Positions 56,312 to 64,000 of a DNA stretch of 64,000 nucleotides are shown here, piece after piece. The stretch is from the NCBI GenBank assembly GCA_030762895.1, contig CM061065.1, forward strand, positions 73,421,676 to 73,485,675, given 5' to 3'. This stretch comes from Sophora flavescens. Lineage: Eukaryota; Streptophyta; Magnoliopsida; Fabales; Fabaceae. Below the pieces are notes generated by a model that saw nothing but the letters and a program-made list of their open reading frames with translations, had not been told where the DNA came from and made no database searches. Position 1 is the stretch's first letter; every line of letters starts with the position of its first letter. Position numbers and translations under genes: made by a program.

Positions 56312-57457
56312 CTTTGCATGTACTCCTTTTGGATATGCAGGGGGCGGTGAGAAGCTTGTTGAGGAGTGACTCTGAGGAGCCTCTACTCGTAGTTAGTTTT
56401 GTTTAGTTTAGTTTGTTTATCCGAGTTGTTTTATTCAAATTGGTTATACTAGCTCTGTAATATGACATCGGGGTTGGGTTGTTTCACTATTATTTTTTTT
56501 TCTTTTAAAAACTCGTTTGATTTTTCCGCGTTGTTGAGAACTTGTTCATGTGGTACCATTCTACCCATGGATCTTTATTCTTTCCAATGAATGAATATGC
56601 ATGTTTTTATTTTATTTATTTCCTATTATATGCTCTTTTATGCTTTATAAATACATGCGGGGTAGAGGGTGTTACACTCGTAACATGTTGGTGCTGATGA
56701 TGTCGTCTCCGAGCAGAGTTTGTGGTACCACCTCCTGCAAAGCCTTTGACAATGGTGTTGGTTACCCTCATTTCTTGATTTACTTCCCCTTCCCTTGCAT
56801 GCTCTGGGTTTCTTCTGTCTCCCTCATTCCTTTGGCCTATTGAACCTCCTCGTCCTTATCCATGGCCTTGTCCTTCTCTTCTTCGTCTACCTCGGTTCTG
56901 GTTGAAACCTCGGTCTTCTGTACTTCTCTGCATAAACCAGCCGAGATGACCAGCTTGTATGAGTTGTTCGATCTTGTATCAGAGGCTCACGCATTCCTCC
57001 ATTGTGTGTCCGTAGTTTCCATGGTATCTACAGTGTTTAGACCAGTCCGTTGAGTCTGGTGTCCGCCTTGGTGGCGGGAGTTTCAGCATTTCCATGTGGC
57101 ATATCTCTTCTAACACTCTAGCTCTGTTTGTGTTCAGGGGTGTGTAGAAGTCATACTTTGGTTCTATCATCGGCTTTTAACTTTTGTGTTTCCCCTTCTA
57201 GACTGCCTGTTTCCTCTTATCTTTGCTTTCACCTTCTAGCCCCATACCGGCCCGAGCTCCAATTTGGAATTATGCGAGTTCTTCCATTTGAATGTAGCCT
57301 GCAGCCTTTTCCCTAAACCCATTCATATCTATGGGTGGTTTCCTATAGATATGGTCAAGGAACGAACCTGGTCTTGATGTCATCAACATGGAGTGTAGAG
57401 CGATAGCCGAGTTGAGATCTCAGGTGTTCTTTAATATAGAGACAAACATATCTTTCA

Positions 57458-58166
57458 GGCTCGTTTGGTGGTCAGGATAAGAGAGACAGTATAGGATAAG
57501 CTATCATATCATATCTGAAACTATTGTTTGGTGAGCCAACATAATAGGATAAATCAATCCTGTCACCTATCATATCATGTCCATCTAGTTAAAATTCTAT
57601 CATGAAGGGAGGGCTGGGCTTGAACTCAACATGATAGGATATGATGATTTAAGGTATAATAAAATATAAAAATATTTTGTAAATAAAACAATTAAAGCAT
57701 AATAAAATAATAATATAAAGTATAATATAATATAACATGGTTACCGAAAAAAGGTATAATAAAATTTTAATGTTTAAAATAATAAAATATCAATAATTAA
57801 TTTTAAAAATTATTTTTATTTTGTTACAATGCTAATTTTGTAAAGTAAAAACAAAAAATGAATATTTAAAATTATAAAAAAAATTAATTTAAGTTAAACA
57901 ATATTTTAAAAGTATTTTTATCACAAGGATTATTTTATCTTTTTATATAATTAAAAAAATTAAAATTATACAAAACTAAAATCTAATAAAATATCAAAAC
58001 ATTTAAAATAAAAACGAAAATTTTAAAATTCATACTAAAATTATAATACTATCCAGTTGGTTATCTGGCGGGCACCAAACGTCGGATATGATAACAACTT
58101 ATCATGCTCATATCCTATCCTACTCTTATCCCGCTCTCTTATCCTATCATGACCACCAAACGAGCC
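57458..58166. mobile_element. 709-bp MITE with GGCTCGTTTGGTGGTCA termini
   Basis: The left end GGCTCGTTTGGTGGTCAGG and right end (complement) GGCTCGTTTGGTGGTCATG are inverted repeats. Subterminal GATAGGATA/TATCCTATC repeats are abundant and the core is more than 80% A+T. The target duplication is unclear, so the superfamily is open (hAT or PIF/Harbinger are candidates). Confidence 0.75.
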
Positions 58167-58636
58167 CGAAGCTTCTCAGAGTTTCATGTTTTTATTGCTT
58201 TAAAGTCACCAATGCAGCCAAGGTCATGTGATGAGCTCGACTAGTGACGATTTGGGAACTGAAATTCGTAACTAAAGCTTCAAAATTATCAATAAAGACC
58301 GGGGGTAGCCGAGTGTACCAATTCAAGTTTTCCCCCTTTAAAGATGTAGGAACACTTTGCACATAATAGTGTCATCATTGGTAACAGTGTTAACGGATCA
58401 GGTACCATCATCCTTCTATGTTACACTTCCCAAATGGAAGTGGCGGGCCCCCTGCTATCACACCATTCGATCTCCATTGCATCGTGGGACGTACTGCTCA
58501 CCATTGTATGCTTCTGGCTCAGTCCAAGGGACTTGAATAGATTTTGTTCTCTCAAATCCCCCCGAGACCATCTTGAGGTTGAGTGTATGTTCGATATTCG
58601 CCCTATTGCCACTGTGTAGGTGTGGGGTCTCAGGAT

Positions 58637-59803
58637 TAGGGGTGATCATAAACCAACAACTCGACCAAACCCGAACTATCCATTTTGGAATTGGATGAAA
58701 TCGTCAGGTTCAAATGGGTTAAAAGGATGGTTTAATATGGATAAGAGTGGGCGGGTTCGGTTTTTCATATTTCAACCCATCGATAACTGAAGCCGACCAA
58801 ATTCCCTTACTATTTTATTTCTATGCTCCTTAGTCATGCTGGCCAATGACACACAATCAGTCAATCTGCTTAATCTCAGATCTCGCCCTTCCCTGAGTTC
58901 CTTTTCTGCAAGATGCGATCACCACCCTATTCATCTTTCCTCTCTTCCGTGACCACCATCCGTTCCTCTCTTCCAACCCTTTCGGCCTTTCCTCTCTTCT
59001 GCGACCACCAACTCTTTCCTCTCTAGATCTTCTCATTTCTTCTCTGCAAGCCGCGATAGCGCGACCACCCTTTCCTTTCTAGATCTCGTCCCATCGCTGT
59101 AAGCCTCTGTTGAAGACCAGACTGACTAGAACCCACCCAATGCGTGCCTCAACATCGTCTAAGCCACGACCATCGTTGCGCCTCCACTTCTTTCACACAT
59201 CAGATCCGCCGTCTCCACCGGCCGGCCGCCGCGAGCAGCACCCCTCTCCGTTCCTGCTCTGTGCACATGGTGGTCAACTTGCCCACACACAGAATACAAG
59301 TGAATAATACTAGTAAATGTTACAACATCAGGGTGACATTCTGACTTCTTTTCCCTCATGGAATTAAAAATATTAATCGCTTTGTCATATTGTTGAAGCT
59401 TAACTAAACAATGGACAACAATATTAAGCGTAGTTGTGTCAGGACGAATGTGAGTTCCCTTTATTACCCGGTGGAGAGATAGAAAGTTATGGTCTTGTGC
59501 CTTGTGGACTGTGGGGAATGCAAGAAGCTTCCAGATCTTAGCTGTCTAGTCTGTTCATTTTCTTCTTCTTTTTTCATAAACTGTAAAGTTTCCACTCAAT
59601 TTTTTTAGTTCAATTGGTTTTTCATTTTTTAGTTTTTATTTTTGAAATAAAATAATAAAAAAAATCCTTGACTCATTGCAGACCACCCGACCAACCCAAT
59701 GACCAAAATAGGTGGAAATGGGTTATATATTAGTCTCATCGGTTTCATTCGGGTTGGGTACTTTTGACCCTAGCTTTCTCGAAACCACCGATGATCACCC
59801 CTA
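58637..59803. mobile_element. hAT transposon with captured PPR gene fragment
   Basis: Termini TAGGGGTGATCAT and ATGATCACCCCTA with a perfect 8-bp duplication CTCAGGAT (58629-58636, 59804-59811). Subterminal AACCCGA / TCGGGTT repeats flank a more GC-rich centre. No transposase. Like the element at 17429, it carries a piece of a host gene, so it is a Pack-TYPE hAT. Confidence 0.9.
59279..59508 (-). pseudogene. Captured exon of a pentatricopeptide-repeat gene
   Basis: The frame reads KGTHIRPDTTTLNIVVHCL, then KAINIFNSMREKKSECHPD, then VVTFTSIIHLYSVCG, i.e. one and a half PPR motifs with the usual PD-V-T-x-N/T signature. It resembles the P-class protein EMB2654 by recollection. An AG acceptor (CCCCACAG) and a GT after GGGCAA bound it. 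PPR proteins bind organelle RNA; this fragment is far too short to work. Sequence to its left (59100-59270) is GC-rich and may be a second captured piece. Confidence 0.72.
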
Positions 59804-60168
59804 CTCAGGATGGTAGTTCGACACATACTCCTCATCTCTACAGGATGAGGCTGTCCTTTCTCAGCTCCAGCTCTGGTCCCTGTGTCGACTCTGCTCCCTT
59901 TCACTATGAAGACGTTGATAGTCTTGTTGTATTTCCTCATTTTCTTTTCTCTGAGCCACCATCTGGGCTCTCATCTCATGGAGAAGGGGGATGATTTTCC
60001 AGGGATGGAACCCTCCCCTAGCCTGACTCGTTCGTCACTTCTTATGTTGGTTTTACTCCTTCTGGTCTCGCCTATCTCCGCCAGTGGTGCTTCTGGTTAG
60101 CACCATGTTGCTCACGTAAAAAATGTGGCCAAAGGAAAGTTCGCTTCGGCCCCAAGATGAGCGCCAAA
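59804..60168. other. Leader and gag start of the Tat-like element
   Basis: The right copy of the hAT duplication is followed by Tat-like gag N-terminal sequence on the minus strand and the leader up to the primer site. The plus-strand open frames here are shadows. Confidence 0.5.
60148..60166 (-). promoter_or_regulatory. Primer-binding site of the Tat-like element
   Basis: TGGCGCTCATCTTGGGGCC follows the LTR by two bases on the minus strand; TGGCGC starts are usual in this gypsy group. The matching tRNA was not identified. Confidence 0.6.
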
Positions 60169-60877
60169 TGTTCCGTCCAAAATCTCAGGTCCGAGATGAT
60201 TGAGACAGAATGAAATCACTCAGTTCTCTCACAAATGTTTTTTTTCTTATAATGAATATTTTTCGTATGATCAGCTTGACAAAAACAAAGTTTGCTCCTA
60301 CGCATCCTTTGTGGAATCAAAGTTGAGACGTAGTTCTGTTCAAATTGTTCTATTTATAGTGTTCGTAAGTGTAACTGTTGTGCAATTCCCTCACATGTTT
60401 TGTATGCGCGCTTATTCTCCTCTGTGATCTGGGGTAATTAAGGCTCATTACAATGGGCGATTATTCCCATTTAATGGGCGTATATCTGAGGCGGGGGTGC
60501 AGCTGTGACACCTCCCCAATATCCTCCCACATTTATGAGCACCAGTGTTCTATGCTACAATTCTTATATCATTAATATCCCACGATTACAGGGATATGAG
60601 GACACTCGCGAGTTCCGATCTCAACCTATAGGCTTGTGGGATTCAACCCTTCCTTTCTCGCCCCACCGAATATAACTCGGTTGGCTACTTGTCTGGACTT
60701 CCCTTCTGGAGGGAATACTAGGTAATTCCGAGGTTTCCCTAGAATGAGGCCGATGTAATGCTTGGCTCTCTTTCCTAAGTTCCTGGGGGGTTTGCTCTTA
60801 ACTGAGTGGGTAACCTCGGCAATCCGATCATATATCCTCGGTCAGTTAGGTCACTGATTTTCTAGTGAAATTAGCCA
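60169..60877 (-). repeat. 5' LTR of the Tat-like element
   Basis: On the minus strand it ends GGACGGAACA directly before TTTGGCGCTC. A TATAAATAG box lies at about 60352-60360. The outer end near 60877 (TGGCTAATTTC on the minus strand) is a guess, since no second LTR exists for comparison. Confidence 0.6.
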
Positions 60878-61365
60878 GATGTCTAACCTTTATAATTGTT
60901 GTTTTCATATGCACTAGTTTAGATCCCATATTCTTTTTAAGTTATGCTTAGAATATGCAATCATATCATTTTTCACCATTCTTAAAAGCAACATCGCTAA
61001 CTTTTAGCATTACATTTTCTTTTCTGGCTTTTGGCCCCCGCCTATCATGAAAAGAAAAAAAGATAGAAAAAATAAATAAAAGAAAGAAATTTAGGTAAGA
61101 AATGAAATATCTTCGATGATTTGGAAGATTTTCATGGCATATCCTTAGAAAGGTAAAGTGATCATTTGACGGGTTAAAGGGGCAAAATATGACTTGTTGA
61201 TGAATTAAGGAGGCACATAATAATAATTTTAGTTTAAGCAAAGGGTAACATGCAATTTAAGAAGTTATAAAAGACAATTTAGTTTATGTAAAAAAATACA
61301 ACTTTCATTTAGATTATAAATCATTCTAACCATTTTGGGTTGATTAGAAATATATGTGGAAAACC
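60878..61365 (+). promoter_or_regulatory. Upstream region of the NCR gene
   Basis: A TATAAAAG box lies at 61266-61273, 93 bp before the start codon. AAAGAT, a motif reported in nodule-expressed promoters, occurs at 61059-61064. The region is purine-rich between 61050 and 61110. Only 490 bp separate the gene from the Tat-like LTR. Confidence 0.4.
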
Positions 61366-61659
61366 ATGAGCAAAACTCTCAAGTTTGTTTATGCCATGAT
61401 CCTCCTTTTTCTCCTATTTGTTCATTTATGTATGTATGCTCGTTTTTCTCATCATTTTTGTTTCTTTCATCACCTTTAATATATACATTTATTCCATTTC
61501 AATAACATTTGTTCATTTTTATATTACATCTCAGCATCTGCTACCGTGGAATGTAATTTTTCCATAGATTGCATGCCAATTTGCAAGAGCTATTTGTGTG
61601 AACGTTACTCTTGCTACAAAAATGTGTGTAACTGCAACGACTGCGCTATTGATAATTAA
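61366..61659 (+). CDS. Nodule-specific cysteine-rich (NCR) peptide, two exons
   Basis: Exon 1 (61366-61429) encodes a signal peptide starting MSKTLKFVYAMILLFLLF, the typical NCR leader. A 105-bp intron (GTATGT ... CATCTCAG) follows, and exon 2 (61535-61659) ends in TAA. The joined frame gives 62 residues. The mature part has the canonical six-cysteine NCR spacing C-x5-C-x3-C-x9-C-x4-C-x-C, with two extra cysteines, one inside the x9 loop and one after the last. NCR peptides are secreted to symbiosomes and drive bacteroid differentiation in nodules. The TAAG|GTGATT after the stop and TTTTTGTGACAG at about 61779 may be a 3' UTR intron; AATAAA is at 61848-61853. Too short for ordinary gene finders. 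Looks intact; expression unknown. Confidence 0.8.
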
Positions 61660-61859
61660 GGTGATTAATAACTGTACACTATTTTTGCTCCTATAAATTT
61701 ATTTACATGTCATACAACTCTTACAATGCCTCTCATTATTCGTGCTATATTTCTCTAACCTTTCAGTTTTTGTGACAGCCTAAGAGGAGTATCAGGCTAC
61801 TACATGCAAGTGCTATGACTTTTTGTTCGTCTCTAAAAGTTGTGGAGAATAAAACATGT

Positions 61860-62165
61860 TTGAAGATTTGCAATAAGCTACCTTCAATTAGAAGAGTAAT
61901 ATGAATATGTGATAATCTTTACAGTAATCATTTATCTAAACTCTACATTTAACTTAATGATGGCTATATGAAAAGTAGTGAGAAATAATAAGTATTAGAT
62001 ATTGACGTGAAAAAGAATTGTTTGGTTCGATTTTTTTAAAATGTGCCTATTTTAGATTTTCTTATTTATCATATGATATACAGTTATAAAATTGTTAACC
62101 AGACAATAATTTATTTTTGTTCGTAATATGAAAATATTGTTTAAACGTGGCATAAAAGTATGCAA
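61860..62165. other. No supported gene
   Basis: AT-rich sequence downstream of the NCR gene with no recognisable feature. Confidence 0.4.
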
Positions 62166-62650
62166 TTTTTTTTTTGACTAAAAAGATATTCATTTATTCA
62201 AATTGATAAAATACATCGAACAACACAAATCCAACATCGCTAAAAACCGAAAATGATGAATCTGCGAACAAACTCACAGCACCCAGGTTAATAGCATAAC
62301 ACGACAAAATCAAAATGCCTACAAAAGTGACAAAATTAAAGTCACCGGAATACTCATGTCTCCGGATCTGTAACATTGACGCCCAATTCTTGATCAAATA
62401 TGTGATGGATCGAAGCAAATCTGTCAATCTAAACCAAACGAACACCGCACTAAGACGAGAAATCAAACAAACACCGCACCAAGACGGGAAATCAAACAAC
62501 GCCTCACCAAGACGACGAACGACAATACCGCCGCACACAGAAGACGAAAAACATGAAAAACACAAAGAAAAAAACCAGATTTATGTGGAGAAACCACTTA
62601 TTTAGATAAAATGGGAGAAAAAACGGAGTAAAGGGGTTATTTCAAGCCAA
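62166..62650 (-). mobile_element. Probable 5'-truncated LINE or retroposon tail
   Basis: It begins with a T-run followed by GACTAAAAAGATATTCATT on the plus strand, the same T(n)GAC signature as the LINE tail at 20347. A three-copy imperfect 30-bp repeat (AACACCGCACCAAGACGGGAAATC type) lies at 62440-62530. The minus-strand frame 62194-62565 has no recognised domain. Confidence 0.4.
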
Positions 62651-63100
62651 AAAATGGCTCAAAACCATCCCCTCTAATGATGGCACGCGGCCGTGTGTAG
62701 AGAGAAGGGAGAGAGTTTGAAGTTAGAGAGAGAATGAAATTTTTAATTTATTGTAAACAATAATTTTGCTAATGCGGTTGAGTACTCTTGCAGATTTTGG
62801 AAAAAATAATGACTTCAATTATACATATTAATTTAATATTGAATCAACCGTTTGCCCATATGTGCCTTACAATTGTCCCTAGTTTCTAAACGTCAACATT
62901 GCATCAAGAGTCTCATGGTGTCACGTTAATTTAGAACTTTGTAAACCTTCATTTTAATGGGTTTTCCTCTTTAGGAAGAGAGAAAAAGAAGAAGAGATAA
63001 ATAATAAATAAAATAGTAAATGCAATTAAAGTGAGTATGAGAGAAGTTTTAAGAAATCAAAGGATAAGAAAATTAAGGAGAAAAACTATCCTTGTGTCAT
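62651..63100. other. No supported gene; may include the start of the copia LTR
   Basis: GA-rich stretches and AT-rich sequence are visible. The 5' boundary of the LTR that ends at 63446 could not be placed and may lie here. Confidence 0.35.
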
Positions 63101-64000
63101 GACCATATTTAGCGTAGAAGTTTGGCTATAAAAGTCATTCCCTTCTTTTATTTAAAAAACATCCGAGAAGAAATCAAAACAACAGAGAGTTTTGAGAGAA
63201 AGAAAAGACATCCTCACTTGTGTGAGAGAGAAAACCTTTTGAGAAAAAAAATTCAAAAGAGAGTTTAGCCACCGATATTTTTTGTGAGATTATTATTATA
63301 ACTTTTGTAATCCCATTAATTTATAATGGAAGATATTTTTGTTGTCTCATTGTGATTATACATAGTGTGGGAAAAGTCTGATCCTGGAATAATCAATTAT
63401 CCGCTGGCCTTGTATTAGGTGTTCTTATTTGGTATCTTTCCTAACAAGTGGTATCAAGAGTTTCAGTTCATTACACAGTTTAGCTTGTATTATTCACAAT
63501 GGACGAGTCAACCTCAACGACATCAGCAACAATGATTAAGTTAACCTTTTCAAACTACTCCATTTGGAAGCGCATAATGGAGGGCATCCTCTACTGCAAA
63601 GATCTGTACCAGCCTTTGCAAAATAAAGGGACGATGCCAGACAACAAGTCTGATGATGACTGGAATTTGATGAATAGGAAAACTGTTGGACAAATTCGGC
63701 AATGGATAGATCAAATTGTCTTTCATCACGTGGTGTAAGAGACAGTTGCGTTCACGTTATGGACGAAACTAGAAACGTTGTACGAGAGAAAGATAGCCCA
63801 GAATAAAGCCTCTACTATTCGACGATTAGTGAACCTCAAGTATAGAGAGACCCGGAGTGTTTCCGAGCACTTGAGCGATTTTCAAGGATTGGTGAATCAA
63901 CTCACCAATATGAAGATGGTGCTTGACGATGAATTGCAAGCATTGTTACTACTCAGATCCTTGCTAGACAATTGGGACACACTTATGGTTTCATTGAGTA
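63101..64000 (+). mobile_element. 5' end of a Ty1/copia element running off the window
   Basis: An LTR ends TTTCCTAACA at 63446 and a primer site TGGTATCAAGAG follows at 63449-63460. A TATAAAAG box is at about 63126-63133. Gag follows. The LTR start is unresolved, so the start given here is only the promoter part. Confidence 0.75.
63499..64000 (+). pseudogene. gag: Copia gag (UBN2 type), one in-frame stop, partial
   Basis: It starts MDESTSTTSATMIKLTFSN and shows the DUF4219 motif YSIWKRIMEGILY. After a TAA at 63736-63738 the same frame continues with LWTKLETLYERKIAQNKAS, RRLVNLKYRETRSVSEHL and LLLRSLLDNWDTLMVSLS, the UBN2 gag region, to the window edge. A single nonsense codon separates the two halves, so decay is light. 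Confidence 0.8.

Larger units (their letters stand above)
40336..56676 (+). mobile_element. Solo LTR of a gypsy (Tekay-like) element, split by two insertions
   Basis: The ends TGTAACACTCCG and GGGTGTTACA are typical. Removing the CACTA element (40576-48658) and the Athila-related element (50623-56311) leaves about 2.56 kb. It carries palindromes of the form AGCACGACCGTGCT (for example 48702-48717 and 48727-48742), TATAAAAA at 48751-48758, and two copies of a 109-bp repeat with GTGGCCAAGGGGGCCT (49905 and 50014). Flanks are CTCAA and CTCGT, not a good duplication, and the neighbours belong to different elements. Confidence 0.72.
56684..60110 (-). pseudogene. gag: Tat/Ogre-type gag remnant
   Basis: The pieces in order on the minus strand are: a charged N-terminal region (about 59812-60110), LNWYTRLPPVFIDNFEAL and SRAHHMTLAALVTLKQ (about 58200-58330), and, left of the MITE, a damaged stretch and then the C-terminal block YTPLNTNRARVLEEI with CRYHGNYGHTMEEC (56985-57165). 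The last part is the conserved histidine/cysteine region of Tat-type gag. Many stops and shifts are present. Confidence 0.72.
56677..60877 (-). mobile_element. 5' end of a Tat-like gypsy element, minus strand
   Basis: Reading leftward: LTR (60877-60169), primer site, leader, decayed gag, then a cut at the solo LTR end (56676). It is interrupted by a hAT element (58637-59803) and a MITE (57458-58166). The gag motifs are of the Tat/Ogre kind. Nothing of pol remains in the window. Confidence 0.78.

Noticed and set aside
61790..61905. Further frame downstream of the NCR stop with two cysteines
   Set aside because: It lacks a leader and the NCR spacing; more likely 3' UTR, possibly after a UTR intron.
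62194..62565. 123-codon hydrophobic minus-strand frame
   Set aside because: No domain recognised and it lies in a probable retroposon tail; not strong enough to call a gene.

Overview
The window is plant nuclear DNA, almost certainly from a legume. Three things point that way: a nodule-specific cysteine-rich (NCR) peptide gene at about 61.4 kb, SIRE-type copia LTRs studded with GTAATCGATTAC sites, and a Mutator-type MITE with the GGGTTAAATATGTTTTTGG terminus that is very common in legumes. NCR genes of this kind are best known from the inverted-repeat-lacking clade, so that clade is my favoured guess, but the species cannot be fixed from the sequence alone. Most of the 64 kb is nested transposable elements; ordinary host genes are represented by one small intact-looking gene and one disrupted gene.

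Left block (1-16.2 kb): the 3' part of an Athila-type Ty3/gypsy element (gag, protease, RT, RNase H, integrase, 3' LTR); a piece of an unrelated LTR; a decayed chromodomain (Tekay/Del-like) gypsy element whose 3' LTR carries a Cassandra-type TRIM with two 5S rRNA-like segments; and the 3' end of a Ty1/copia element.

16.2-31.3 kb is the least TE-dense part. It holds the last exon of an NRAMP metal-transporter gene, split by a hAT transposon that itself carries an exon of the mitochondrial import gene PAM16. It also holds a full-length L1-type LINE on the minus strand with 17-bp target duplications, a long inverted-repeat MITE, one end of a CACTA element and a Mutator-type MITE.

31.3-56.7 kb: a gag-only SIRE copia element (31360-39175) sits inside an older SIRE in the opposite orientation. 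Next is a gypsy solo LTR (40336-56676) split by two insertions. The first is a CACTA transposon (40576-48658, TSD TTG) that contains another 4-kb solo LTR. The second is a young non-autonomous Athila-related element (50623-56311, TSD CTTTG) with 1425-bp LTRs, an Athila-type primer-binding site and polypurine tract, and one 429-residue ORF with two matching cysteine clusters that I cannot assign to a known family.

56.7-64 kb: the 5' end of a Tat-like gypsy element on the minus strand (LTR, primer site, decayed gag), interrupted by a MITE and by a second gene-capturing hAT (PPR gene fragment). Then come the NCR gene, a probable LINE tail and the 5' end of a further copia element running off the window.

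The most unusual pattern is regulatory. Several unrelated LTR families carry short palindromes in pairs about two helical turns apart, mostly just upstream of the TATA box. The exact same 17-nt plus 12-nt pair occurs in an Athila LTR and in a different gypsy solo LTR.
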